Source of the DNA: Saxidomus purpurata
Taxonomy: Eukaryota > Mollusca > Bivalvia > Venerida > Veneridae
DNA length: 64,000 nucleotides
NCBI GenBank assembly: GCA_022818135.1
Contig: JAFMSR010000010.1
Span: forward strand, 16,680,222 to 16,744,221
Reading direction: 5' to 3'
The notes beneath the pieces were generated by a model that did no database searches, was not told the DNA's origin, and saw only the letters and a list, made by a program, of their open reading frames with translations. The translations under genes were made by a program, and so were the position numbers. This document shows, piece by piece, positions 45,001-53,798 of this stretch. Position 1 is the first letter of the stretch; every line of letters starts with the position of its first letter.

Positions 45001-47145
45001 CAGGAAACATTTTTTTTAAAGCCTAATCAACATCCTTACATCTCGCTCACACTCACAGGAAGATTATTTGAACACTAACAGCAATGACCTGTTGTATACC
45101 ATGAACATGATGAAAAGCAAATTTCACAGGTTGTAAATAACATGTTGTTGGCAGGTCATGTAAAGAAAGTTACATGCATTCTAATAAGTGGATTTTGGAA
45201 AACTTTATAATGGTCATTTTAGAATGATTATTTAGATAGTGTTTTTTAATATTAAATAACTCTTGGTAACATGTTCATATGCATGATAATATGCTGTGAA
45301 GAGCCAAGGAAAATCTCCATGGGAAATCCAGGGTTCGACAATAACTTTTAAACCAGAAATCCTGACGGGACTTCTACTTTTGAAATCAAAGTCCCTCCCA
45401 AAAATCAGAAATTCCTCCTACTTTTACTAAAACATGCAGTATACATGGTATAACCTGATATAGTATGTTAAAAAATCAACAAAAGGGATGTTTCAAAGAT
45501 TTTATTCAAGCAGGAACTACAATGTGGATTGCATGAGAAATATTTTAGGTTTATACAGAACAGAAATTAAAGTTATTTAGGGTGTTAACTTCCCTCCTTA
45601 GTATAAGCAAAATAATCACATTATTTTTATTAAAAAAAAATGTAACAAGCATGTGACATAATTTTCAATGCAAACAAGTCATTCTCTGCAAGTACGCGGC
45701 CAAACAATAGTTTAAACAATTAAAAGTTGATTAGTCATTATTTCTCATTAACTTGAAAAAAAGGTGGCAAAAATTAGCGGTCATAAGTCTGCAAACACAA
45801 TAATTTTCAAGTCACTTCGATGCAAACACGTATTTTAATATGCATATTACACAATTTACACATGAGAGGTGATTATGTCTCTTTTAATTTGTAAACAGTC
45901 CCGAAAAACAGTTTCTTCTCTGCATAGTTGCCGCTAATTGAAATAATTGTTTAACATTAAAAAAAAAATTTAATTTGGCATTAAGTTTGTTGACGGTTCC
46001 GAAAAACAACTGTAATAAGCTGATAATTAATCGGCAAACACACTAACTTTAATGTCACTACCCAGCAGACACGTCGCAAATTAAAGCATCATTTAATCCC
46101 TTTAAATTGATTATAGGGTGTTACCGCTGCCTACCTGTGCAGTAATTAAGTATTGGAAAACCTCACGTTCTAATTTGTTGAGAGCACAAAACAGATGACG
46201 CCTTTACATTTTATCAGCTGTCAAGCTGTGTATTGTGTATTGTATATTGCGGTGATTTTGACAGGCGTTTCCCGAAAATTTCATGCGTCCCGTGGAATTA
46301 TCGTCAAATTTTCTAGAGTCCCTTTGTAAAAAGCATGCATACTAATATGCGAAATCAAGCATCCCCGAAATTATTAACAGAAATATTGACATTTTCCCTG
46401 AAAACTTAAGAGACCCCACGGAACAAATGACTTGGAAGTAAAGGAATCCCTCCAAAACTGTTGGTGTCCTCGGGATCACCAGACTGTATTAGTGTTGAAC
46501 CCTGAAATCCTGTGCTTACAGTCTATGATCGTGATTAGAGATAGAAGAAACCGGCCATCTAAAAACTATCACACTGGCTTCAACGTCGAATTAAATTAGA
46601 CAGTACATAGAGGCTAGTTCTGGCTTCCAAAACTCTAAATGCCACTATTTTTATATTTTGTTTTTCGTCGAGTGTGGCTTGTACCCATTCTGTCTAGCAT
46701 ATAAACCAGGTACGCTAAAGTTGTTTTAGCTACGTAGAGACTAGCCCAACTAATTGTGCGCCAGGGCTTTTTGCCAATACGACGGCCGCCCTACGGGCAG
46801 TAGAGACAAATATCTATGTAATATCAGTTTGTAAAATCGGTTGGTCTTGCAGTCGAAATATTGAGGCTACATAGACTGATAGAGACCAGAAATGAAAGTC
46901 GAAGGAATCACCTTCACCGAACATAAATAAGCTGATCACTGCCCGGATGTGGAAAGCTGAGAATAACCATGGAAGTATACTTCCTTCGAACTTCTGTGGC
47001 ATTCAATGCATGTTACTAGAAACACAGAATCTCAAACTGAAAGTGAAACAGACTCATGCAGTCATGGACTAAAAATTAAAATGTTTCATGTTCTAGAAGA
47101 ACAGCATGTCAAATATTCTTACCGCCCAGATTTTCTTTCCGACAT
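26855..47145 (-). CDS. RAD51AP1 ortholog (RAD51-associated protein 1), nine exons
   Basis: Nuclear partner of RAD51 that stimulates strand invasion in homologous recombination. Coding exons on the minus strand: 47145-47123, 43327-43275, 40595-40469, 39826-39636, 38712-38566, 38164-38015, 31904-31695, 28270-28109 and 27087-26855. All junctions are GT/AG and every phase joins, giving 1296 bases, 431 residues plus stop (human protein about 350). In order: an N-terminal basic/aromatic start (MSERKSGRSRKVVDYTKF) then an acidic DDF region; a Lys-rich part; a UIM-like FERELQEVLQLSLSQS (78-93); an SIM-like PIIIEDDE (113-120); the duplicated exon; a very acidic stretch in exon 7; NWKPPG (about 350-355); and the diagnostic RAD51-binding end LRLGLSRNMKLKPLHP (410-425). 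This end is what identifies the family. Exon 2 has a weak donor (GTTTGT). Introns carry most repeats of this region. Confidence 0.93.
27366..28010. repeat. Tandem-unit repeat (about 180 bp, three units) in RAD51AP1 intron 8
   Basis: Starts AACTAGAGCTATCACTG and has three diverged units, each containing GGCATAACTCTGCAA, near 27487, 27662 and 27850. The start matches that of the element at 44.46 kb (AACTAGAGCTATTACT), so it is the same superfamily of bivalve composite repeats. No coding capacity. Confidence 0.6.
28733..29428. repeat. Composite repeat with hairpin ends in RAD51AP1 intron 7
   Basis: A 5' hairpin GGGCCAAGATGGCCC, then three units of about 168 bp marked by GGGTCATGATTTGAACAAAC and GTAGAGGTCCACTA, then GGACGGACGG and a 3' hairpin GCTCAC-TCT-GGCAC-TTT-GTGCC-AGG-TGAGC. 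Inverted fragments of the same repeat lie between the duplicated RAD51AP1 exons (38238-38525). Confidence 0.65.
30349..30612. repeat. 134-bp tandem duplication in RAD51AP1 intron 7
   Basis: ATTGAAGTGAGCAAACATA starts at 30349 and again at 30483. The two units are almost identical through AAAGTAGCAAAATTAA. A recent local duplication with no coding content. Confidence 0.85.
30842..30966 (-). repeat. tRNA-derived SINE in RAD51AP1 intron 7
   Basis: Minus strand: A box GTGGTTGAGTGGTTAAG, B box GGGTTCGAGC (complement at 30898-30907), then body CATGTCTCTTTATGTGAG and AAAGCTGGCAGTTCC, the same body as the SINE at 14.2 and 52.1 kb. The best-preserved member in the window. Confidence 0.75.
31695..31904 (-). 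CDS. RAD51AP1 exon 7 (acidic region)
   Basis: 210 bases, 1-1 phase. Begins DSDFAPDDNDDDDDSFDENN, matching the acidic DFAP...-type stretch of vertebrate RAD51AP1, then a Lys/Thr-rich tail (SKKKKSAKKTTT). Likely disordered. Confidence 0.88.
32017..32160. repeat. 36-bp minisatellite, four units
   Basis: GTGTAACTGAGCCTGCTTGG plus TTTACAACCAGAACAC repeated four times with three base changes. Lies in RAD51AP1 intron 6 between repeat fragments. Being a multiple of three, it keeps a Cys-rich frame open on the minus strand that is not a gene. Confidence 0.9.
32527..33435 (+). mobile_element. Tigger/pogo deletion derivative, 909 bp, TA target duplication
   Basis: The ends CAGTCGACTCTCATTCCCTCGAAC (left, 32527) and CAGTCGACTCTCGATCGCTCGAAC (right, complement ending 33435) differ at three of 24 positions. 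TA flanks both (32525-32526, 33436-33437). Subterminal GATGGCTCGAAC motifs repeat at both ends. The interior keeps a broken start of a transposase. Confidence 0.85.
32996..33184 (+). pseudogene. Remnant of Tigger transposase N-terminus
   Basis: ATG at 32996 reads 31 codons ending KRKLDQKT before TAA (33089). The frame resumes as ETKYNAIIECEKGQKSKTEI, the typical psq helix-turn-helix start of Tigger transposases, and is lost again by frameshift after about 33,160. The catalytic region is deleted, so it is non-functional. Confidence 0.75.
34019..35519. mobile_element. Composite repeat with eight tandem units and a 3' hairpin, nested
   Basis: Eight units of 147-159 bp start near 34257, 34411, 34569, 34716, 34868, 35015, 35170 and 35329 (each with GGCAAGGTAGAGTTATTG). 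The first bases are CAAGAGCCATGTTACACATGG, itself a small hairpin. The end has GGACGGACGCACGG repeats, then the hairpin CCCCTTCGCCTTCGGCGGGG. The host repeat reads TTTTGAAA before and TAAAGTGG after, as in its uninterrupted TTTTGAAATAAAGTG. The borders are thus known, and insertion lies between A and T with no long duplication. Pearl/Helitron-like by form. Confidence 0.7.
36715..36980. repeat. Two-unit repeat with TAGGTAGG motif
   Basis: GTGTTTAGGGCAA followed by CCCAA and TCTAGGTAGG or ACTAGGTAGG occurs at 36720 and 36830, separated by T-rich spacer. A third CTAGGTAGGGTCGGG follows near 36948. Intronic (RAD51AP1 intron 6), unknown origin. Confidence 0.5.
38015..38164 (-). CDS. RAD51AP1 exon 6 (second copy of duplicated exon)
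   Basis: 150 bases, phase 1 at both ends, beginning DYPPVLNKVTKDEDDIEVLE. It differs from exon 5 by 12 substitutions, five of them silent (as single-base changes at CCT/CCG, CCC/CCA, TTA/TTG, GTA/GTC, GAC/GAT and similar), and by one extra Glu codon. Splice sites are intact. Both exons can be included, skipped or exchanged without a frameshift. Confidence 0.88.
38238..38525. repeat. Inverted repeat fragments between the two RAD51AP1 duplicate exons
   Basis: 38238-38350 is a plus-orientation piece of the composite repeat at 28.7-29.4 kb (GGTAGAAGTCC, ATCTAAGC, GGTTTCAGAGAAGA). 38392-38525 is a minus-orientation piece of the same repeat (complement of ATGCCAAAT, GGCAACCAGAG). The two can fold on each other. 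Confidence 0.65.
38566..38712 (-). CDS. RAD51AP1 exon 5 (first copy of duplicated exon)
   Basis: 147 bases, phase 1 at both ends, encoding residues 132-180 (begins DNPPVLKKVSKDEDDIEVLE). Its exon and about 40 bases of each flanking intron are repeated at 38015-38164. The second half is nearly identical in the two copies, while the first third carries most differences. Confidence 0.88.
39517..39603 (-). repeat. tRNA-derived SINE head in RAD51AP1 intron 4
   Basis: Minus strand: GGTGGTGTAGAGGTTTAGG (A box region) and GGGTTTGAGCCCC (B box). It ends about 30 bases before the exon 4 donor. No tRNA cloverleaf of good quality. Confidence 0.55.
39636..39826 (-). CDS. RAD51AP1 exon 4 with UIM-like and SIM-like motifs
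   Basis: Residues 68-132. FERELQEVLQLSLSQS has the acidic-hydrophobic-Ser pattern of a ubiquitin-interacting motif, and the vertebrate protein has a comparable helix at this place. PIIIEDDE has the hydrophobic-plus-acidic form of a SUMO-interacting motif. RAD51AP1 is known to bind the SUMO-like domain of UAF1 through such a motif. Motif functions here are inferred. Confidence 0.85.
40602..42000 (-). mobile_element. 5'-truncated LINE (non-LTR retrotransposon) abutting RAD51AP1 exon 3
   Basis: On the minus strand, pieces of reverse transcriptase appear in order with frameshifts: LELSKAFDLVSHKVLLNKL (near 41,870), SGVPQG and LLFIIYINNLP (near 41,710), FADD (near 41,640), LGVLVDSN, then the C-terminal YSGPKIWNDIP (near 40,880). 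The 3' end is AATAAAGTCTTTACTGAC plus (TTAC)n ending at the exon 3 acceptor. The clade (CR1/L2/Jockey-like) is not resolved. Dead copy. Confidence 0.82.
42214..42908. mobile_element. Composite tandem-unit repeat in RAD51AP1 intron 2
   Basis: Starts AACAAGAGCTGTCCATAAGAC, has about three units of 180 bp (GGGCCATAATTTGTAC ... GAGTTATCTGACTTGA ... TGACAGTACC), and ends ACTGTAATAGCTTTCCATAT, CAAATAGTCGAGC. It is the same family as the host repeat at 32.2-35.6 kb. Confidence 0.6.
44167..45024. mobile_element. TIR element interrupted by a hairpin-ended repeat
   Basis: The left end AGGCCTAAAAAAAATAGTCT with GTTTCCTGTAAC mirrors the right end (GTTACAGGAAAC then TTTTTTTTAAAGCC). The middle (44465-44943) is a separate composite repeat. 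Likely a MITE with a nested insertion. The ends are approximate. Confidence 0.45.
44465..44943. mobile_element. Composite repeat, two units, with GC-rich 3' hairpin
   Basis: Starts ACAAAAACTAGAGCTATTAC. Two units of about 146 bp (AATAACTCTGTAAT ... CACTGCACTT ... AAGTTATGCTCC) are homologous to those at 34-35.4 kb. Then come ACGGACGGACC and the hairpin CCCCCAAACTTCGTTTCGGGGG. Same architecture as 34019-35519. Confidence 0.65.
45330..46503. mobile_element. Non-autonomous TIR element, hAT-like ends
   Basis: The left end AGGGTTCGACAATAA and the right end (complement AGGGTTCAACACTAA) are flanked by GAAATCC on both sides (45323-45329, 46504-46510), a 7-bp perfect duplication, possibly 8 bp originally. 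The sequence beside both ends shares GGACTTC/GGGATTCC-like blocks. No transposase frame. hAT assignment rests on the TIR and duplication length only. Confidence 0.6.
46735..46875. repeat. Repeat shared with the 62.9-kb region
   Basis: TAGCCCAACTAATTGTGCGC, CTTTTTGC, GGCCGCCCT and CTTGCAGTCGAAATATTGAG occur here. They occur in the same order, reverse-complemented, at 62,935-63,065 inside the copy-B TIR element. Dispersed repeat of unknown class. Confidence 0.6.
47123..47145 (-). CDS. RAD51AP1 exon 1 (start codon)
   Basis: ATG at 47145, seven codons (MSERKSG) plus two bases of an Arg codon, then donor GTAAG. Chosen because the phase (two bases over) matches exon 2, which supplies the final G, and because family members begin with a similarly short basic segment. 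Intron 1 is 3.8 kb. The first exon is short, so it needs transcript support. Confidence 0.75.
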
Positions 47146-49098
47146 ATTGAATTCTCAACTTTCTATGACTGTGATAAGTTATTGGACATTATTTTATACG
47201 AAAACAAGTAAACTGCACAAAAAAGTGCAGTCAAGTCAATTTTTTTGTTTACAAATTTCCCTCTTCTTTCTATATCGCAGTTTCGTATTCTTAAGTTAGA
47301 TTTTTGCACTAAAATACCATAAGTAAATAAATATTCATTCACCTTATAAAAATCAAAGAAGATGTAGAATACAAAAAGAACAATGTTGAAGGAATACTCT
47401 TACATTTCTCGGAAATTGTTTCGAATTCTCAAGGGGAGGTAATTTAAATCGACAATCCCAACACGCAATTTCAAAAGTGAAACAAAGCGAGTAAAAGGCA
47501 AACTTAGCTGCATTCAATTCTGTTAAATGGTATGAATACGGTAAAGTGTAATTGTTTCTTTTAGTTTACGGTCACGACATAATTCAAAAGTGACAAATTT
47601 AAAGGAAGTTTTTTTTTTGCTAGACTGTTGTCATTTGAAGAGAAAGTTGAAAAATATAGATTTCAGAGTTAGCTCAATAGACTTTAGTAATGTCATTTGT
47701 TAAGGAAGATGCAGTGCATACTGCTTTCCGAATCATTTGTTTGGCCCCCATCCCAATCTTACACATTGGTGTGTCAAGTGGAGCGGAGGGTCCCAGGTTC
47801 GATCCTCACCAGGTCTACACTGAAACCCCATGGTACTGGTGGCCCCAAAGTACCGGTGCAAATATAAATATCACGATATTTTCATCACAGCGCTATCTGT
47901 CGACTGTTTATATTTTCACGCTTTATTAACTTCAGTTTCTTTAGAGTAAAAATGTATTTTTTGCTAAAGTGAAAAATATGTGATCAATAATTTTATGTGT
48001 GCCTCTCAAACTACCACTTTTTTGCGTAAATCTACCCTTCCTAGTCCCATCTGGCCGATTTCCTTGCAAAACATATTTGTTTATAACCAAAAAAAGTTCG
48101 GCAGCTTTTACTGACGTCACACATCTTTTCAAAAAATGTCATGTGACACCATGACAACTGATAATGGCGGGAAAAAATAGAAGTATGGTTCGGCCAAACT
48201 GTCTTGTCTCACAGCTAGAATTTTTTTATATTACAATAGTTACTAAAGTAAATGTGATGTTGTGGTCACTGAACACACTTAAAAAAATGTTTTTCAAAGA
48301 AATGACATGTATTAATATGTACTTACTCTGTAAACAGAGATGTTTAAGTGACCACACTGTGAATAAACATGTTATGTGCCTACACTATGAACAAAATTAA
48401 CAGTGGTGAAATGTGACTTTTTTCAGAGTTGTTACAAGTTTTCTTGATAAATCTAACTTTTCATTGTTAAACAAAACCATTTAAATGTAGAGATATTATT
48501 TGTGTGACAGTAAAGGCATGTTTAATGTGAACTGAAGTTAATGCAGGATATGGCTGCCCATACTTTTACCATTTTTACCATTACACCCATAGCATGAAGT
48601 TGATCAAAGTGGCATCTTTCATTGACAGTTATCAGACTTTGTATTTCATGACTGATATGATGGTTTTTGTGATTAAATGAAAGATTAGATGTCAATTTAT
48701 TAGTGAACTTTTTATTAAGTACAGGTGAGTGTGTTTTGTCTTTTTATGTTGGCATACAGTTAAACTTCGTTCGCTCGAACTCGGAGGGACCGTCGATTTT
48801 AGTTCGAGGGATCGGTAGTTCAAGCCATCGAGGTCCGTAATTCATGGGTTCTTATATGTAGTAACTTGACTATGATACGCATTTAAACCATGTTTCCCTG
48901 AATTAGTGTATTATACACCAAGGTTGAACCTCAAACAATTTGTCAAAGCATGAAAAAATAGTTAAATTGACGAAATTCAGTTAAATTATTGCATCTGTTT
49001 TGACTACCTCCTTTTTGAAGAGCCCTTAGCGGGTGGGTCTAAAGGCTGATTTCCGATACCGGTATAACACCCGACTTTCTTAAAACGAAATGTATTTC
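47146..49098. other. Upstream flank of RAD51AP1 to the scaffold gap
   Basis: Should hold the RAD51AP1 promoter on its left side. A SINE-like B box CAGGTTCGATCC lies near 47797. TGACGTCA lies at 48112-48119, followed 45 bases later by an ATG frame (48164-48400) that has no recognisable domain. A pogo-type terminus TACAGTTAAACTTCG starts at 48768 and its partner end may be lost in the gap. Confidence 0.4.
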
Positions 49099-49598
49099 NN
49101 NNNNNNNNNNNNNNNNNNNNNNNNNNNNNNNNNNNNNNNNNNNNNNNNNNNNNNNNNNNNNNNNNNNNNNNNNNNNNNNNNNNNNNNNNNNNNNNNNNNN
49201 NNNNNNNNNNNNNNNNNNNNNNNNNNNNNNNNNNNNNNNNNNNNNNNNNNNNNNNNNNNNNNNNNNNNNNNNNNNNNNNNNNNNNNNNNNNNNNNNNNNN
49301 NNNNNNNNNNNNNNNNNNNNNNNNNNNNNNNNNNNNNNNNNNNNNNNNNNNNNNNNNNNNNNNNNNNNNNNNNNNNNNNNNNNNNNNNNNNNNNNNNNNN
49401 NNNNNNNNNNNNNNNNNNNNNNNNNNNNNNNNNNNNNNNNNNNNNNNNNNNNNNNNNNNNNNNNNNNNNNNNNNNNNNNNNNNNNNNNNNNNNNNNNNNN
49501 NNNNNNNNNNNNNNNNNNNNNNNNNNNNNNNNNNNNNNNNNNNNNNNNNNNNNNNNNNNNNNNNNNNNNNNNNNNNNNNNNNNNNNNNNNNNNNNNNN
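49099..49598. other. Scaffold gap, 500 N
   Basis: Exactly 500 N, the conventional placeholder length for an unknown gap. The duplicated block (copy B) starts immediately after it. Confidence 0.99.
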
Positions 49599-50862
49599 GA
49601 AATTAATTGGGAAAAGCTGTCAAGTCATTAACCCATCGAAACTCTTTTTCTGATGAATAATTCTCTTGGCACTTTAGAAGTCACGCAATCCTCTTAATTG
49701 AATCCGACGATTCCAGGTAGAAATGGTTCAAATCATGCATTTGATTGGCAGTTACTGGGAGAGATCCTTCTGTACAATTATAAAATAGTTATTTATTGTC
49801 TTACGTAATCATTACTATAGGTGCTTGGAATTTAGAGCACCTACAGAATTCCGAAATGCATACCAATTCCGGGAACAAAATAATGACGTTAATTAATATG
49901 TACTTTCTCTCATTTTGTTTGGTAACGCGAGAGTACACTATTCAAGGCTGTCGATCTCTAGGGGGTGATGGGTTTGATTCCCGTCACTTGCGGATTTTGA
50001 CCTTAGTATCTATGACCCAACAACAGACACGGATATTGAACAAAACTTAAGCAAGCAGTCATCTGGCGTTAATATAAAGGTTAAAATTTTCTTGTAAGTG
50101 AAATCGACACCAACATCTTTTCTCGCTGCAGAATGTCACGTGCGTATATGAATATTATGCTGTGATCTCCCTGCTGGTCTTTATTCGCATGGTGGTCTCT
50201 ATTCGGAGGTGGTCTTTAACACAGGTTTGACTGTAGATATTTTATTTCAAAGTTAAAAACAATAAATTCCAAGAAAGAAATATCTGTATAAATGTTTTGT
50301 GGATCTGTAATTAAGTGCTTTTGATATTGATTATTATTTCAACTTTGAGCCTGGAGCCAGTAGCATTAAGCAGAAAAACATTAGCTAGTATGTACTAGTA
50401 TAGCTATTAATGGACTATAGTAGAGAAACATCAAGTATGTATAGCTATTGATCGACTAAAGAAGAGAAACAATAGCTATATTACATTATAGCTATTGGAG
50501 TCAGTAGCGGTAAGAAGAGAAACTTAGTTATGTATAGCAATTGATCGACTATGAGGATTTTGGGGCATGATTTTCAGTGTTCCGAATTGAGTCAAATGCA
50601 GTCTTAGCTATGACTGTCGTTGTAAATGCTTCATCAACAACAGCTTTGGTCACCAACAAATATTTTTATAAATGCCTTTATAATTACATTTCTAATTATG
50701 AATAGTTTGCTTTGTATGAGTAAAAACCTAAACAAATAACACTGCTGAGTCTCGACTTCTTATGCTGAAAAAAGAATCGCACTATCAAAATGCTTAAATT
50801 TTACGTTTTTATGATTGTACGTTTATAAAACATATATTATATATGCAAATCATTGCGATGAT

Positions 50863-51467
50863 GTGTTTGGAACTGGGTGAACTCAGCTGTTCTCAAAAAC
50901 ATAACTTTTCGCCCCCTCTCCCCACCCCGTCCACCTTGTGGGCGCGTCATTATGACGTCATAACATTACGTCGTAACCAAGGACTCTTGCAAGTTAGCAG
51001 AAACAGAAAATATGGCAGAAAATCAATTTCTTCGTGAACGTAGAACGCTTTTCGCTCGATTACGAAATCTCTTTCGCTGCTGTTGCGGAGGAAGCATAGA
51101 GGAAAGGAAGAGAGCTGAGGAAGACGACATTATTGTCACTAGGATTTTTAAGTCTGCAAGTGCCATGGCTATTATTGGACCCCAAGAACTCACTGCTGGG
51201 TTTCCGTATGTTCCGAAACAGAGTAAAAGCGATGCCTTCGAGACGGGTGATTTAAATGGGCGAGCTGTGGCCGACCAAAGTAAGAGAGGTGTAAACAAAA
51301 TGAAAGCTGCAAAGGAATCAAGAAGAAACCGGACAGTCTTTGACACTGCAGCTAGAGAGGATTTCGGCGGCGATACAAAAGATGTGGAGTTTGGTGATGA
51401 CGAATGCCTTGAAATATTAACTGCTTTTTAGATTGATCGTGTTTGGAACTGGGTCAACTCAGCTGTT
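50863..51467. repeat. 29-bp direct repeats bracketing the Cys-cluster gene (copy B)
   Basis: 50863-50891 and 51439-51467, with the same single G/C difference as in copy A. Confidence 0.85.
51012..51431 (+). CDS. Small unrecognised protein with N-terminal CCC cluster (copy B), 139 aa
   Basis: Allele or paralog of the frame at 13093. Length, start, Cys 23-25 and stop are the same, with residues A15, R18 and three further substitutions. CRE-like TGACGTCA at 50953-50960 and the donor-like AAAAG|GTAAGT after the stop are retained. Ten substitutions in 420 bases with no indel, while the flanks carry many indels, argues mildly for a maintained frame. With five silent and five replacement changes, constraint is at most moderate. 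Confidence 0.5.
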   Translation: MAENQFLRERRTLFARLRNLFRCCCGGSIEERKRAEEDDIIVTRIFKSASAMAIIGPQELTAGFPYVPKQSKSDAFETGDLNGRAVADQSKRGVNKMKAAKESRRNRTVFDTAAREDFGGDTKDVEFGDDECLEILTAF

Positions 51468-52095
51468 CCCGAAAAGGTAAGTTTATCGTCCCTGTCAACC
51501 CTCCTCTTCTCCTTCAGCCCTAGATATAAAATTATTTAAAGTGCAAAATTACGGCCGCAAATCAAGCCTTTATGACTGATATCGTGTGCTTAGATTCAAA
51601 TTCTGACAAAAATGAATTTATAGTTTATGATAAAGGTGACAGGCATTTGATATATACAAATGTGATTTAACGCGAAGAATAACAACGGTAAGTAGACCTT
51701 ATTTATTCAAAAGTAATTCTAAATGCGATTATAAATTATATTTCAGTAAAACGTCTGTTTCGTGCTCATTGCTTTTCATAATTAATATATAATAATTATG
51801 CCAGTTTAGTATGAAAGAAGAAGTAACAAAAATAAAAATTACATTAAAATTTGATAGATGAAAATGTCATGCCTAATTAGAAATGTATGAATGTCATAAA
51901 AACATGAGGATATGTGAACGGTGGATGTGACAACTTTGGTGGCGGATACGAATCGGTCAAAGGTAAAGTGGAAGATATGAAATTCACATTCGTTCCATGT
52001 GGGCTATAAACAATAAATAAACTATATCAATTTCGCACAGTATTCCTTTTTGGGGAAATCGGGAAAAAAACGTAATATGTATCTTCAGCATATCG

Positions 52096-52250
52096 TCTGT
52101 CCGTGGTCGAGTGATTAGAGTAGCTGATTTGACTGTGACCTCTCATATATTAAGGGCCATGGGTTCGAGTCCTGCTACCGATCATGTCTCTTTATGTGAG
52201 AAAGTTGGCAGTTTCTTACGTAGGATAGGAGTCTAGTACTGGTTCTTCCC
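52096..52250 (+). repeat. tRNA-derived SINE (copy B)
   Basis: A box TGGTCGAGTGATTAGAG and B box GGTTCGAGTCC. More complete than copy A, which lacks seven bases (ACTGTGA) between the boxes. Followed by ordinary DNA rather than a homopolymer tract. Confidence 0.7.
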
Positions 52251-53618
52251 AGGAATAATCATTAAAGTGACATTATGCACATTTTTTTAAGTAAAATTCC
52301 AGCTGAAATAGGTGTGTGTAAAAAGGGTAGAGGAAATAATAACTTTTGACCCAATACAACAAACTTTTCCTGCTACCAGTACGAAATAATAACTTTCCAA
52401 ATATTACTTTTCCTATTTTGACTGGAAGAGTCAATTTAAGAAATAAGCAAATGCATGTCAGAGTTGCTTCCCTTACATTGCCGAGCAACACTAATAACAC
52501 AAGGGAGATCACTGCCAAGGAAGGAATTATTATTTTATTAGTCCATTTATTTAATTTCTAAAGCACTAACTTCAAATATTAATGCGGCATTATCATTAGT
52601 TTAACACATTTAAATGCACAGCAACCGAAAATTGCTTTTATAAAACTGTCACCAAAAATACACTATGTGCAGTAAGATGCGCTTAATGTCACTTGCCTGT
52701 GAAAATAACCAAAACGCGGTAGGTACAAATATAAATGCGCGTTCTTCAAATTCAATTAATTAACCTATCAATTAAATGAAATGTGTTGTTTTACTCATTA
52801 ACGCTTAGATAAACAATCGGTTAACGACTGGACCTAGCGAAGTCAACAAAAGCATTCCTCAGCTATTCAACTTGTATAATCGTAAATGCAAAATAGCTGT
52901 CATTTCATTAATTTCTGTAAATATTTAATTGCGAAATGGTATCCGAGTCACATGAAATAACATACAAATAAAGTAGTTCATAATTTGTGAAATAACAGCA
53001 CTACTCTGTCATTTTAGACAACTTGTTTCCATAATTTCAATGGCCAAAACTCATTCGTTTTCAATCAAGTTCAGAAATACATAGAGACAACCAAACGATT
53101 TGAATAAAACATGTTTTTACTTGGCTGAATCAACCTTCTTTTCTTCTGTCCTCTCTTTGTCTTTCCCTTCCTTCCTCCTTCCCTCCTATCTTTTATTTGC
53201 CGTTCTTATTTTACTTTGTTTCATATTATTCTAAATCTTGAATATCAAATTTGTTAACAATGTTAAACGATTGGTACCGGGGATTTAGACAAAATAGTAT
53301 ATACATTTGGAAAAGAGTTAATATAAGTGTTGAAAACACTTGTTCTCTCATCCATTCACGACTATTTGTTAATTATTGTCTGTTGTATTAAATGTGCTTC
53401 TGTTGAGTTTAGAGTTTAAACTAAACAATATCCTCTACAACATACTTCCGACGTACAATGTATTTGTGTTTGCCTCAGAGTTGCCTATTAGAATTGGAGC
53501 AAAAGAACGATTGTTCAAATCATTTGATGTGGCCATGAGATGATTTGATTTATATATCATACTGCATATGCTATGTAAATAAATATATTGGTTAAGTAGG
53601 AAAGCAGAACATACATAC

Positions 53619-53798
53619 TGCTCGGAACAGTAATGTACGAAACTACGATCAGGAGATCTGCCCAGTGGTACTCGTGAAAGAGGCTAGCTATTCCGTGGAA
53701 CAATTCGGACTTTAAACAGGTTTTATGAGGAAAATTACATATATTCATATCCAGGTAACTGATGCGCCTTTGTGATCTTTTTGTTTGTCTGTTTGTTT
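53619..53798 (-). other. Candidate exon with ethylene-sensor-like first helix (copy B)
   Basis: Same sequence and signals as 15716-15895 in copy A. The surrounding 1.2 kb is also unusually similar between the copies, so the identity alone does not prove coding constraint. Confidence 0.25.

Noticed and set aside
48164..48400. Divergent gene next to RAD51AP1 with a TGACGTCA site upstream
   Set aside because: 78 codons with no domain, splice signal or second copy to test it; kept only as a remark.
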